Assembly (NCBI RefSeq): GCF_002982075.1
Contig: NZ_PUEJ01000004.1
Coordinates: 558,001 to 622,000, forward strand
Reading direction: 5' to 3'
DNA: 64,000 nt
DNA from: Labrys okinawensis
GTDB lineage: Bacteria > Pseudomonadota > Alphaproteobacteria > Rhizobiales > Labraceae
Position 1 is the stretch's first letter; each line of letters opens with the position of its first letter. The notes beneath the pieces were generated by a model. It saw nothing but the letters and a program-made list of their open reading frames with translations, searched no databases and had not been told where the DNA came from. Below, in pieces: positions 55,725-64,000 of this stretch. Both the position numbers and the translations under genes were made by a program.

Positions 55725-56207
55725 GTGACGATCAAGCCCGGCGACAAACTCCCCGATGTGACCTTCCGTCTGGTGACGCAGGACATGCCCGAGGCCAAGA
55801 CGACGGCCGACATCTTCGGCGGCAAGAAGGTGGTGCTGTTCGCCGTGCCAGGCGCCTTCACGCCCACCTGCCACCGCAACCACCTGCCGGGGTATCTGGA
55901 ACATTACGATGCCTTCAAGGCCAAGGGCATCGACACGGTGGCGGTGACCGCCGTCAACGACGCCTTCGTCATGCAGGCCTGGGCCAAGGCCACGGGCGGC
56001 CTCGGCAAGATCGAATTCCTCGCCGATGGCAGCGGTGACTTCGCCAAGGCGACCGGCATGGAGCTCGACCGCGTCGCCGCAGGCCTGGGCGTGCGCTCGC
56101 AGCGCTATGCCATGCTGGTGGAAGATGGCGTGGTGAAGGTGCTCAACCTCGACGACGGCGGCAAGCTCGACATTTCCGGCGCCGAGACGCTGCTTGCGGC
56201 GATCTGA
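55725..56207 (+). CDS. peroxiredoxin (Prx5/AhpE-like, glutaredoxin type)
   Basis: A 160-residue Prx5-type peroxiredoxin. The peroxidatic Cys is in VPGAFTPTCHRNHLPGY near residue 49, with the catalytic Thr in the same motif; the C-terminus reads VVKVLNLDDGGKLDISGAET. It reduces hydroperoxides using glutathione/glutaredoxin. The GTG at 55725 has AAAGGAG 7 bases upstream and is preferred over upstream in-frame ATGs. Confidence 0.88.
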   Translation: MTIKPGDKLPDVTFRLVTQDMPEAKTTADIFGGKKVVLFAVPGAFTPTCHRNHLPGYLEHYDAFKAKGIDTVAVTAVNDAFVMQAWAKATGGLGKIEFLADGSGDFAKATGMELDRVAAGLGVRSQRYAMLVEDGVVKVLNLDDGGKLDISGAETLLAAI

Positions 56208-56576
56208 TTAGGAGGGCTGCTCTCCCAGTTCCATCGGAAGATGGGACTGGGTCAGCCGACCTATGTGGTACTGCTAAAATGTGGGCGCCGTAACGTAGAA
56301 ATGCAAGGTCAGGAGATCATCCTGGCCGTCCGTGCCGTGAGCGAGAAGCATCTCCAGACCATATTGCCAGGTCTCGATAACGCCTTGGTCGGGCTCGACA
56401 ATGCAGTGAGACCCAAGATCAAGGTGTCGACTTTTTCACGGTCCATTGCGATCCCGCTGGCGTACCAAAGCTCATCTCAATGGGATATGCGTTATTGCAA
56501 AATTCCTGATTTCGACGACATCGTTGGTGTCAGACGCTAAAGTAATCGCTGAGTTTGGTCGATCCGGGGAGATCAC
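56208..56576. other. AT-richer spacer with a doubtful ORF
   Basis: The 369 bp after the peroxiredoxin gene differ from neighbours in composition (lower GC). A 99-codon frame at 56241-56540 is open but has no family features, and codon use does not look like the neighbours. No hairpin, RNA or IS end was recognised. Confidence 0.3.
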
Positions 56577-56936
56577 GTGTCGGAAGGCTATCTTCAAACA
56601 CTGCAGCGCGAATTCCAAGCCGGCGAAGGATCTTTTGTGCTGCGGCTGCGCAGCGACTTACAATGGGACAGGCAAGCATTCGGAAACCTGGTTTCAGCAA
56701 TGCAGGCATGCTGCAGGGAGCATGAAAGCACGCAGGTCCTTGACCGATGGATGGCCGAAGGGTTCTGGTACACTCAGTGGTTCGTCCGCAGCTGGGTCGA
56801 TCATCCGAATTTTCCAAGGACGTACACGCAAGACTATTATCAGAAAGCCTGCACGCGCTTGGATGATCTGGCTCAGTGGTTCTTCTCGGGTATCAACCCA
56901 TATGAGGGAGAGAGTGGCTTGGATCCCATTGAGTAA
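56577..56936 (+). CDS. orphan small protein, unrecognised
   Basis: A 119-residue acidic protein starting at GTG with GGGGAG 5 bases upstream. It is rich in Trp and aromatic residues (EGFWYTQWFVRSWVDHPNF, YTQDYYQKACTRLDDLAQWF), which suggests a folded protein, but I recognise no family. Base composition is less GC-rich than the surroundings, hinting at recent acquisition. It has no obvious operon partner; rnhA converges on it. Confidence 0.5.
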   Translation: MSEGYLQTLQREFQAGEGSFVLRLRSDLQWDRQAFGNLVSAMQACCREHESTQVLDRWMAEGFWYTQWFVRSWVDHPNFPRTYTQDYYQKACTRLDDLAQWFFSGINPYEGESGLDPIE

Positions 56937-56975
56937 GTAGACTGGGGCGTTGCTGGATTTGCAACAGCGTTCGCA

Positions 56976-57449
56976 TCACGACAACGCCGCCGCCCTGTCC
57001 CGCTTCTCCTGCAGATAGGGCGCCATGCCCTCCCGGGCGAGCCGGTCGGCCTCCTCGTTGAGCGGGTGGCCGGCATGGCCTTTCACCCAGTGGAACTCGA
57101 CCTCGTGGCGCTCCAGCGCCGTATCGAGGCGGCGCCAAAGGTCCTCGTTCTTCACCGGCTTCTTGTCGGCGGTGCGCCAGCCATTGCGCTTCCAGCCATG
57201 GATCCAGCCGGTGATGCCGTTCTTGAGATATTGGCTGTCTGTGTGCAGGTCGACGGCGCAGCCGCGCTTCAGGGCTTCCAGCCCTTCGATCGCCGCCAGC
57301 AGTTCCATGCGGTTGTTGGTGGTCTCCAGCGCGCCGCCGCACAGGGTCTTGCGGTGCTCGCCAAACATCAGGATCGCACCCCAGCCGCCGGGGCCGGGAT
57401 TGCCGGAGCAGGCGCCATCGGTATAGAGCGTCACCTTCTTTGCCGTCAT
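56976..57449 (-). CDS. rnhA: ribonuclease HI
   Basis: A 157-residue RNase H. The catalytic carboxylates are in [17 protein letters not shown] (Asp), [13 protein letters not shown] (Glu), [15 protein letters not shown] (Asp) and the C-terminal [12 protein letters not shown] (Asp). It removes RNA from RNA-DNA hybrids. The ATG at 57449 overlaps the thrB stop by 4 bp, the usual order in Rhizobiales. Confidence 0.93.
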   Translation of the reverse strand: MTAKKVTLYTDGACSGNPGPGGWGAILMFGEHRKTLCGGALETTNNRMELLAAIEGLEALKRGCAVDLHTDSQYLKNGITGWIHGWKRNGWRTADKKPVKNEDLWRRLDTALERHEVEFHWVKGHAGHPLNEEADRLAREGMAPYLQEKRDRAAALS

Positions 57450-58411
57450 AGGTCGAACCCGTATTCGGCCGGGCCGGCGACGCGCTGGTGGAAGCGCAGC
57501 TTCTTCCAATATTCCAACGGGTCCTTCGGCTTCACCAGGGCGCCGGGCGGCACGTTGAGCCAGTCGACCAGGCGCGTCAGCATGAAGCGCAGCGCCGACC
57601 CCCGGGCCAGCACCGGCATGGCCGCCATCTCGGCATCCGACAGCGGCCTGACCGCGCGATAGCCGGCCAGGAGCGCCCTGCCCTTGGTGGCGTTGTAGGC
57701 GTGGTCGGGTTCGAAGCACCAGGCATTCAGGCAGATCGCGACGTCATAGGCGAGAATGTCGGTGCAGGCGAAATAGAAGTCGATCAGGCCCGAAAGGCGC
57801 CCCTTGAGGAAGAAGACATTGTCGGGAAAGAGATCGGCATGAATGACGCCGGTCGGCAGCCCCTGCGGCCAATGCGCCCGGTGAAAGGCGAGTTCCTCGG
57901 CGATGGCGGCATCGAGCCCGGCCTGCACGCTGTCGGCCCGGCCATCCGCCTGGCTGTAGAGCGTTTCCCAGCCGGCGAGAGACAAAGCGTTGGGCCGCTC
58001 CATCGGGAAGCCCAGCGTGGCGTTGTGCATGGCCGCGAGGGCGCGGCCGACGGCGCCGCAATGCTCGACATTGGGCTTCTTGATCCAGACGCCTTCCAGG
58101 AAGCTGATCAGCGCGGCAGGCCGCCCGGCGAGTTCCCCCAGCACCTTGCCGTTCCGGCGCCGGATCGGGGTCGGGCAGGTCACGCCACTCGCGGACAGAT
58201 GCTCCATCAGCGCCATGAAGAAGGGCAGATCGTCGCGCCTCACCCGCTTTTCATAGAGGGTGAGGATATAGGCACCCTTTTCGGTGCGCAGGATGTAATT
58301 GGTGTTTTCGACGCCCTCGGCGATGCCCTTGCAGGCCAGTACCCCACCGATGTCGTATTCGGCGACGAAACAGGCGAGATCCTCGTCATTGACTTCGGTA
58401 TAAACGGCCAT
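57446..58411 (-). CDS. thrB: homoserine kinase (type II, APH-like)
   Basis: A 321-residue kinase of the aminoglycoside-phosphotransferase fold. It begins [20 protein letters not shown]; the nucleotide part is [15 protein letters not shown], and the catalytic loop is [14 protein letters not shown], followed by [11 protein letters not shown]. It phosphorylates homoserine before ThrC. It lies downstream of ispH and overlaps rnhA. A palindromic repeat pair is upstream. Confidence 0.93.
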   Translation of the reverse strand: MAVYTEVNDEDLACFVAEYDIGGVLACKGIAEGVENTNYILRTEKGAYILTLYEKRVRRDDLPFFMALMEHLSASGVTCPTPIRRRNGKVLGELAGRPAALISFLEGVWIKKPNVEHCGAVGRALAAMHNATLGFPMERPNALSLAGWETLYSQADGRADSVQAGLDAAIAEELAFHRAHWPQGLPTGVIHADLFPDNVFFLKGRLSGLIDFYFACTDILAYDVAICLNAWCFEPDHAYNATKGRALLAGYRAVRPLSDAEMAAMPVLARGSALRFMLTRLVDWLNVPPGALVKPKDPLEYWKKLRFHQRVAGPAEYGFDL

Positions 58412-58432
58412 CGTACCAGCTCATCGGGTCAT

Positions 58433-58560
58433 CCCGGACGCGGCGCAGCATGCAATGCTGCGCCGCAGATCCGGGATCGCTTGCCGAATGGAATGCAGTT
58501 TCAGGGAGGTCCCGCGTCTGCGACGCAGCATTGCATGCTGCATCGCGCGCGGAATGACGG
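58433..58560. repeat. pair of inverted REP-like repeats between ispH and thrB
   Basis: The first copy (58433-58477) has a perfect 12-bp stem GCGGCGCAGCAT-GCA-ATGCTGCGCCGC inside TCCCGGA/TCCGGGA. The second (about 58508-58560) is the same sequence in inverse orientation with changes, ending GGAATGACG. Both share the core GCAGCATGCAATGCTGC on their own strand. Together they form a BIME-like unit in the 170-bp ispH-thrB gap and could affect read-through into thrB. Confidence 0.75.
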
Positions 58561-58581
58561 GCGGAGCGGCGTAAACGGCCA

Positions 58582-59571
58582 TCAGCGGCCAACATCTTCT
58601 GCGATTTTACGCATGTCGTTCTCCCTCAGATCCCGAGGCAGCGGGAAGAACACGCTTTCGTCGGCCGTCGAGACCGTCTCGACGGTGATGGTATAGCGTT
58701 CCGCGAAAGCGTCGAGGATTTCCTCGACCAGGATCTCGGGTGCGGAGGCGCCGGCGGCGACACCCAGGGATTTCAGCGAGCCGAACCGGCTCCAATCGAT
58801 ATCCGAAGCGCGCTGCACAAGTTCCGAGATCAGACAGCCCGAGCGCTCCGCCACTTCGCGCAGGCGCTGCGAATTGGAGGAGTTCGGCGCCCCCACTACG
58901 ATGAAGGCCTCCACCCGCGGCGCCACGGCCTTGACCGCCTCCTGGCGGTTGGTGGTGGCGTAGCAGATGTCTTCCTTGTGGGGGCCGACGATCGAGGGGA
59001 AACGGACCTTCAGCGCCTCCACGATGTCGCGCGTATCGTCGACCGACAACGTGGTCTGGGTCACATAGGCGAGCGCATCCGGATTGGACGGCGTGAAGGC
59101 GGCGACATCGGCGACCGTCTCGATCAGGCTGACGGCACCGTCCGGTAGCTGCCCCATCGTGCCTATGACCTCGGGATGGCCGCGATGCCCGACCAGCACA
59201 ATCTCGCGCCCGCGCTTGTGGTGGATCTCGGCCTCGCGGTGCACCTTGGTCACCAGCGGGCAGGTGGCGTCGATGGCGAAGAGATTGCGGCTCGCGGCCG
59301 CTGCCGGCACCGATTTGGCGACGCCATGCGCCGAGAAGATCACCGGCGCACGGGTCTCAGGCACCTCATCGAGCTCCTCGACGAAGATCGCGCCCTTCGA
59401 TTTGAGGTTCTCGACCACATATTTGTTGTGCACGATCTCATGGCGCACATAGACCGGCGGGCCATAGATCTTCAGGGCCTGCTCGACGGCGTCGATCGCC
59501 CTGACCACCCCGGCGCAGAAGCCGCGCGGGGAGCAGAGCAGAATGGTGAGGGCGGGTTTTTCAGCAATCAT
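58582..59571 (-). CDS. ispH: 4-hydroxy-3-methylbut-2-enyl diphosphate reductase
   Basis: A 329-residue Fe-S enzyme. It starts [20 protein letters not shown], with the cluster cysteine in GFCAG, a second in [13 protein letters not shown] and a third in ERSGCLISE. The histidines of [10 protein letters not shown] and [11 protein letters not shown] are typical. It forms IPP and DMAPP in the MEP pathway. The ATG at 59571 is chosen at the family start; an in-frame ATG about 50 bp upstream is possible. Confidence 0.93.
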   Translation of the reverse strand: MIAEKPALTILLCSPRGFCAGVVRAIDAVEQALKIYGPPVYVRHEIVHNKYVVENLKSKGAIFVEELDEVPETRAPVIFSAHGVAKSVPAAAASRNLFAIDATCPLVTKVHREAEIHHKRGREIVLVGHRGHPEVIGTMGQLPDGAVSLIETVADVAAFTPSNPDALAYVTQTTLSVDDTRDIVEALKVRFPSIVGPHKEDICYATTNRQEAVKAVAPRVEAFIVVGAPNSSNSQRLREVAERSGCLISELVQRASDIDWSRFGSLKSLGVAAGASAPEILVEEILDAFAERYTITVETVSTADESVFFPLPRDLRENDMRKIAEDVGR

Positions 59572-59633
59572 CTCGGCCCGGATATGGGGCTGCGCCGCAA
59601 GGCGCGTCAAGCGCTTTGGCGACATCGCCGTCG

Positions 59634-60284
59634 CTATCCCCGCCCCGCCGGTTTGGCGGGCAGCCCGAGGCGGTCCGCCATGCGGATGAGATCGGCCAGC
59701 GTGTTGGCCTGCATCTTGCGCATGACCTGGCCGCGATGGATCTTCACGGTGATCTCGCTCAACTCCAGTTCCCCGGCCGTCTGCTTGTTGAGCAGGCCCT
59801 GCACCACCAGCGCCATAACCTCCTGCTGGCGCTGCGACAGGGTCGCATAGCGGCGGCGCAAATCCTCCATCAAGGCCGTCTCGCCCCTCTGTGCTCGGCT
59901 CTTGTCCAGGCAAGCGGCCACGGCGTCGAGAAGATCCTGCTCACGGAAGGGCTTGAGCAGGAATTCCATGGCACCGGCCTTGATGGCCCGGACCGACATC
60001 GGCACGTCGCCGTGGCCTGTCAGGAACACGATGGGAATGGCATCCCCGGCCCTTGCCAGTTCGGCCTGGAAGTCGAGCCCGCTCTGTCCGGGCATGCGTA
60101 TGTCGAGCACCAGGCAGGACGCTCCCTCCGAGTGCCGATACTGCATGAACTCGCGGGGTGAGGCGAAGCAGCGGACGCGGTAGCCGACCGATCTCAGCAG
60201 GCTGTCCAGCCCATCCCGCACCATGGGATCATCATCCACCACATAGACAGTCGCGATCTCTTCCGACAGGTCTAATCCTTGCAT
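59634..60284 (-). CDS. FixJ/NarL-type response regulator
   Basis: A 216-residue regulator. The receiver domain (residues about 12-125) has VYVVDDDP and the phospho-acceptor Asp in [12 protein letters not shown], with the Thr in FLTGHGD and Lys in LLKPF. The LuxR-type HTH (about 145-205) reads [16 protein letters not shown] and [20 protein letters not shown]. The ATG at 60284 (MQGLDLSEE) is chosen; a longer frame overlaps the kinase. It is 4 bp after the kinase gene. Confidence 0.85.
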   Translation of the reverse strand: MQGLDLSEEIATVYVVDDDPMVRDGLDSLLRSVGYRVRCFASPREFMQYRHSEGASCLVLDIRMPGQSGLDFQAELARAGDAIPIVFLTGHGDVPMSVRAIKAGAMEFLLKPFREQDLLDAVAACLDKSRAQRGETALMEDLRRRYATLSQRQQEVMALVVQGLLNKQTAGELELSEITVKIHRGQVMRKMQANTLADLIRMADRLGLPAKPAGRG

Positions 60285-60288
60285 GGGT

Positions 60289-61431
60289 CTAATCCTTGCG
60301 TCTGCGCTCTCGCGCCAGCGGCAGAGTAAAGCGAAAGGTGCTTCCATGCGGCGCGGCGGCCCTGGCTTCTATGCGCCCGCCATGCGCTTCGACGATGGAA
60401 CGGCTGATGGCCAATCCGATGCCCATACCGTCCTCCTTGGTGGTGAAGAAGGGATCGAAGACATGGTCCATGGCCTGCGCCGACAAGCCACGGCCGGTAT
60501 CGGTAACGCCGATGCTGACCTCCCCGTCATCGGCGGAGGCGTTGACCGTAATCTCCCGATTTCCCTGTTCCGCTTCCAGCGACGCTTCGACGGCATTGGC
60601 GATGAGGTTGAGCAGGACCTGCTGCAGTTGAACCCGGTCGCCCATCACCGGCACCACGCCATGCTGCAATTCTGTCCGCAGCGGAATCGCGTTCGCGCGC
60701 AGCTTGCCCCGCATCAAGGCCAGTGTCTCGTCGATCACCTCGATCATGTCGACGAGCTCGCGGGATGGAGGGGCACGGCGCACCAGGCGACGCACCCTTT
60801 CCACCACTTCGCCCGCCCGCTCGGCGGCTTCCACGATCCGATTGAGGGCATGCCGGGCCTCGGCCTGGTTGGGCGGCGAGGCCGAGAGCCAGCGCAGCGC
60901 AGCATTGCTGCTGGCGCCAATGGCCGCCAGGGGCTGGCTGACCTCATGGGCAATGGAGGCCGTGAGTTCACCCAGCATGGTGATGCGCGAGATGCGGGCG
61001 AGGTCCGCCTCTGCGCGGCGCACGGCGAGATCGGCAAGCTCGATCCGGATGGCGAGATAGGTAGTCGCGCCGATGGCCACCAGGCTGAGGGAGCTGTTGG
61101 CGATACCCGCCTCGGTATCGCCTCTCACCGTCATGAAGAAGCTGAGCACGGTCAGCAGGCTGCAGGCCAATCCGACGATCAGCACGGTCCGCGGCCGTCC
61201 CGTCCAGACCGAGATCAGCACCACGACCACATGCAGCACCGCGACGGCGATTTCCAGGTCGGTGACCGTATCGGCCACGAAAATGAGCAAGGCCAGCCCG
61301 GCCATGGCGAACCACAGCAGCGGCATGTCGACGGTCGATCCCGGGCGTTCGCGTTTCACCGGCTGCGTTCCCCATGATGGAAGGGCTGTCCCGCGCCACC
61401 ACCGCCGCCGGCGCTGAACCCACGGCCTCAT
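60289..61431 (-). CDS. membrane sensor histidine kinase
   Basis: A 380-residue kinase with about four N-terminal helices (residues 38-125), then H-box SIAHEVSQPLAAIGASSNA, N-box LNLIANAVEASL, G1 DTGRGLSAQAM and G2 EDGMGIGLAISRS. There is no separate periplasmic sensor domain. It probably phosphorylates the FixJ-like regulator in the next gene. The signal is unknown; the ABC transporter upstream suggests one option. Start is uncertain: an ATG at 61326 (MPLLWF) is also plausible. Confidence 0.85.
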   Translation of the reverse strand: MRPWVQRRRRWWRGTALPSWGTQPVKRERPGSTVDMPLLWFAMAGLALLIFVADTVTDLEIAVAVLHVVVVLISVWTGRPRTVLIVGLACSLLTVLSFFMTVRGDTEAGIANSSLSLVAIGATTYLAIRIELADLAVRRAEADLARISRITMLGELTASIAHEVSQPLAAIGASSNAALRWLSASPPNQAEARHALNRIVEAAERAGEVVERVRRLVRRAPPSRELVDMIEVIDETLALMRGKLRANAIPLRTELQHGVVPVMGDRVQLQQVLLNLIANAVEASLEAEQGNREITVNASADDGEVSIGVTDTGRGLSAQAMDHVFDPFFTTKEDGMGIGLAISRSIVEAHGGRIEARAAAPHGSTFRFTLPLARERRRKD

Positions 61432-61582
61432 CCGTCAGGCACGATGGCGGGAATGCCACTGCAGATGTCGGCGCAGCAGCACCGCGCCCACCTTGTTGAG
61501 GCCTCCAGCCATGCGAAGCAAGCCTCTCGTCTCCGGCGGCAGCACTTGGTTGCGAAAGAAAAGGCGCCGCGTCGCCAGGCGT

Positions 61583-62917
61583 TCAGCTCGGGTTCTCCAG
61601 CGTGAAAAGATCCGCCGCTTCGTCATAGGCGAAATACTCGGCATACCGGGCGAGGCTGATCACGGCGCGTACGGTACCGGCGGCATAGTCCTCCGACATG
61701 TGATCCTCCAATTCGTCGCGAAAGCGGCGGGCGGGTGCCCGATGGCTCGGCCTTTCGTCGAGGATGCGGCGAATATGAGCCGCAAGCGGCACATAGGTCG
61801 CCAATTGCTGTGCAAACAGGCGCTTGCGCTCGTCCACCTCGCTTTCGGCAAAGCGCTTCCCGGCGGCCGTAAGACGAATATCACCGCCCTCCAGCTCGGC
61901 AAAGCGCAGCAGCTGCAAGGTCTCCGCCACCGGGAAGAGCTCGTCGATCTCCAGATGCAGGCCGGCGGCTAGGGGTGGCAGGTCCGCCTTGCCGTGATAG
62001 GGGGCGGCCGCCACCGCTTCGATCAGGCCGGCGAGTTCGTTGGACGAAACCTTGGGCAGCACCATGGCGATGCCGGTGCCGGGGAAAAGCCCCTCCCGCG
62101 CCGGAACCGAACCCGGACGGGCGGTCATGCGCGCATAGATGTCTTCCACCAGGGCCCGGAAGGCCGGATCGAGCCGGTTGCGCGGCTGTGGCAGCTCGAC
62201 ACGGACCTCGCCGATCACCCGGCCCGGATTGGAGCCGAAAATCAGGATGCGATCGCACATCAGCACCGCCTCCTCGATATTGTGGGTGACCATCAGGATG
62301 GCCTCGATCGGCATGCGGCCCTCGCACCACAGATCGAGCAGATCCGTGCGCAGGGTCTCGGCGGTGAGCACGTCGAGGGCCGAGAAGGGCTCGTCCATCA
62401 AGAGCAGCCTGGGATGCACCACCAGCGCCCGGGCGAGGCCGACGCGCTGGCGCATACCGCCCGACAGCTCCTTGGGATAGGCATTCTCATAGCCGTCGAG
62501 CCCGATCAGGTCGATCGCAGCCAAAGCCCGCTTGCGGCGCTCGGCCGGCAGGCCCCCCTGCGCCTCGAGGCCGAGCTCGACATTCTGCTGCACGGTGAGC
62601 CAGGGGAACAAGGCAAAGCTCTGGAAGACCAGCGAAATGCCGCTGCTTGTGCCACTGACCGGCTCGCCACGGAAGGAAACGCTGCCCTCGCTGGGCCGGA
62701 TCAGGCCGGCGATCGCGCGCAACAGCGTGGACTTGCCGGAGCCGGAGCGGCCGAGCAGGCCAACGATTTCGCCGGATTGCAGCGTGAGGTCGACCCTGTC
62801 GAGCACGACAAGCGGGCTCGATCCGCCCTTGTCATAGGTCTGGCGCACGCCGAGGACCGAAACCAGCGGGGCATTCTTGATGGCGAGGGGAGCATTCATG
62901 GTGACGGGAGCATTCAT
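61583..62917 (-). CDS. nitrate/sulfonate-type ABC ATPase with AAA-associated C-terminal domain
   Basis: A 444-residue protein. The ABC domain (residues about 20-260) shows Walker A GRSGSGKSTL, signature LSGGMRQRVGLARAL and Walker B RLLLMDEPFSALD. The C-terminal part (about 280-440) matches the AAA-associated domain (SSNELAGLIEAVAAAP, LHLEIDELFPVAETL), typical of ATPases paired with fused two-permease proteins. The N-terminus repeats MNAP from a small tandem duplication of the start. Substrate not determinable. Confidence 0.85.
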   Translation of the reverse strand: MNAPVTMNAPLAIKNAPLVSVLGVRQTYDKGGSSPLVVLDRVDLTLQSGEIVGLLGRSGSGKSTLLRAIAGLIRPSEGSVSFRGEPVSGTSSGISLVFQSFALFPWLTVQQNVELGLEAQGGLPAERRKRALAAIDLIGLDGYENAYPKELSGGMRQRVGLARALVVHPRLLLMDEPFSALDVLTAETLRTDLLDLWCEGRMPIEAILMVTHNIEEAVLMCDRILIFGSNPGRVIGEVRVELPQPRNRLDPAFRALVEDIYARMTARPGSVPAREGLFPGTGIAMVLPKVSSNELAGLIEAVAAAPYHGKADLPPLAAGLHLEIDELFPVAETLQLLRFAELEGGDIRLTAAGKRFAESEVDERKRLFAQQLATYVPLAAHIRRILDERPSHRAPARRFRDELEDHMSEDYAAGTVRAVISLARYAEYFAYDEAADLFTLENPS

Positions 62918-62935
62918 GGCGATATCTCCGGAAAT

Positions 62936-64000
62936 TCAGTCGAGGCGCAGGCGGCGTTCCGCGAACACATAGAGCGGGCGCCACAGCAGGCGGTTGAACG
63001 TGGTGACGAAGAGCGACATCACGGCGATGCCGAGCACGACGCGCGGAAAGTCTCCCGCCTCGGTCGCCCTGGCGATGTAGGAGCCGAGGCCGTAGGCCTG
63101 GAGCCTGGTGTTTCCCCAATTCACGAATTCGGCGACGATGCTGGCGTTCCAGGAGCCACCAGAGGCCGTGAGAGCGCCGGTCACGTAATAGGGAAAGATT
63201 CCCGGCAGCATCACCCAGCGCCACCAGGTCCAGGACCGGATCTGGTAGATCGAGGCCGCTTCCCTGAGGTCCGTCGGAAAAGCGCTCGCGCCGGCGATGA
63301 CGTTGAACAGGATGTACCACTGCGTCCCCAGCACCATCAGCGGCGACAGCCAGATGTCCGGGCTTGCCCCGGTCGCGACGATGGCGATCACGGCGAAGGG
63401 AAACAGCACGTTTGCCGGGAAGGCGGCGAGGAACTGCGCCATGGGCTGGACCCGCTCGGCCAGAGCCGGGCGCAGGCCGATCAGCACGCCGATGGGAACC
63501 CAGATCAGGCTTGCCACCGCGATGAGGACGATGACGCGCAGCAGTGTGACCAGGCCGCCGCCCAGCGCCTCGAGGGCATCGGTCCAGGACAGGGTCTGGC
63601 GCATATAGGCAATCGCCAGGAAGATTCCCCAGGTTGTGACGGCCAGGACGAGGCCGAGCCACAGGCGGTCGATCCAGGGCGAAGCCGTCCGCGCGCGGCG
63701 AAAGGATGCCCATCCCGATCGTCCGGTACCCACCAGCATCAGGCGCTGCCAGCCCCGGACCAGCGGGGCGGCCAGGCGCTTCATCAGCCGGGTGTGGCGG
63801 ACGAGGTCATAGACCCAGGAGCGCGGCCTTTGCTGGCTGGCCGTCTGTTCGACGCGGAACTTGTCGGCCCAGGCCACCACCGGCCGGAACAGGAGCTGAT
63901 CGTAGAGCACGATCAGGATGGCCATGGCCGCCACGGCCCATGCCACCGCCACGAAATTCTTCTGGTCAATGGCGAGCGCCAGGAAGGAGCCGATACCGGG
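62936..64000 (-). CDS. ABC transporter permease, C-terminal part, cut by window edge
   Basis: At least 354 residues are visible; the 5' end lies outside the window. The visible part opens PGIGSFLALAIDQKNF, the tail of a first permease half, then has a linker (RVEQTASQQRPRSWVYDLVR) and a second BPD_transp_1 half with EAASIYQIRSWTWWRWVMLP. This is the fused double permease that pairs with the AAA-associated ATPase. It ends 18 bp before the ATPase start. A substrate-binding partner may lie upstream of the window end. Confidence 0.83.
   Translation of the reverse strand, partial: PGIGSFLALAIDQKNFVAVAWAVAAMAILIVLYDQLLFRPVVAWADKFRVEQTASQQRPRSWVYDLVRHTRLMKRLAAPLVRGWQRLMLVGTGRSGWASFRRARTASPWIDRLWLGLVLAVTTWGIFLAIAYMRQTLSWTDALEALGGGLVTLLRVIVLIAVASLIWVPIGVLIGLRPALAERVQPMAQFLAAFPANVLFPFAVIAIVATGASPDIWLSPLMVLGTQWYILFNVIAGASAFPTDLREAASIYQIRSWTWWRWVMLPGIFPYYVTGALTASGGSWNASIVAEFVNWGNTRLQAYGLGSYIARATEAGDFPRVVLGIAVMSLFVTTFNRLLWRPLYVFAERRLRLD

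Noticed and set aside
56241..56540. 99-codon plus-strand frame after the peroxiredoxin gene
   Set aside because: No family features or convincing ribosome binding site; noted only as part of the unusual pocket.
58433..58560. Possible rho-independent terminator of ispH
   Set aside because: The stems are strong but no T-tract follows either, and the two copies in opposite orientation fit a repeat unit better.
61435..61644. 69-codon minus-strand frame overlapping the end of the ABC ATPase gene
   Set aside because: Overlaps a well-supported gene by about 60 bp and has no recognisable features; not enough support.

Overview
The window is GC-rich, densely coded chromosomal DNA from an aerobic alphaproteobacterium, most likely of the order Hyphomicrobiales (Rhizobiales). 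The placement rests on gene content and order: waaA / DUF374 acyltransferase / DUF4170 / cysQ; an hmu haem-uptake locus with its own TonB-ExbBD and an HmuQ-type monooxygenase; the run ctaC-ctaD-ctaB-coxF-ctaG-ctaE-DUF983-SURF1-thrC-M16 peptidase; and ispH-thrB-rnhA. No rRNA, tRNA, CRISPR array or prophage was seen. The only insertion sequence recognised is one IS630-family copy.

Layout. 1-2.2 kb: lipid A/Kdo genes (waaA is cut by the window edge) and cysQ. 2.3-4.2 kb: a GNAT acetyltransferase, an NTF2-like protein and an MmyB-type regulator, followed by a large palindromic repeat. 4.6-14 kb: a haem acquisition locus. One arm reads leftward (hmuR, hmuT, hmuU, hmuV, an unknown secreted protein, exbB, exbD, tonB, hmuQ); the other reads rightward (hmuS and a VOC protein) from a shared AT-rich promoter. 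14-20 kb: a quinone-oxidoreductase-like gene with divergent LysR, ubiA, rsmE and gshA. 20-22 kb: a secreted homologue of histidine/phenylalanine ammonia-lyases that has lost the MIO-forming tripeptide. 22-24.6 kb: an EamA transporter and a ROK regulator.

24.9-31.1 kb holds the most unusual block: a tight five-gene operon led by a clear fatty-acid alpha-dioxygenase (plant alpha-DOX/PIOX type). It is followed by an unrecognised 299-residue protein, an Old Yellow Enzyme-type reductase with four extra cysteines, a membrane-anchored di-haem c protein and a small membrane protein. It resembles an oxylipin-type lipid oxidation pathway. 31-37.7 kb: cupin/LysR, DUF1127, DUF937, MATE, AidB-like and IalB-like genes. 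38-46.3 kb: the aa3 cytochrome c oxidase operon with assembly factors, running into thrC. 46-50 kb: M16 peptidase, GNAT, cupin, galU. 50-53 kb: a large membrane PAS-GGDEF-EAL protein whose GGDEF and EAL motifs are both degenerate. 52.9-54 kb: an IS630 copy sitting exactly between the two arms of a palindromic repeat. 54-59.6 kb: YqgE, a DsbD-alpha-like protein, peroxiredoxin, an AT-richer pocket with an orphan ORF, rnhA, thrB, ispH. 59.6-64 kb: a FixJ-like regulator with its histidine kinase, then a nitrate/sulfonate-type ABC ATPase and a permease cut by the window edge.

Several intergenic spaces hold palindromic, REP/BIME-like elements (4.3, 18.5, 20.2, 37.1, 44.7, 52.9/54.0 and 58.5 kb). 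Function calls come from reading motifs and gene context; no database search was run.
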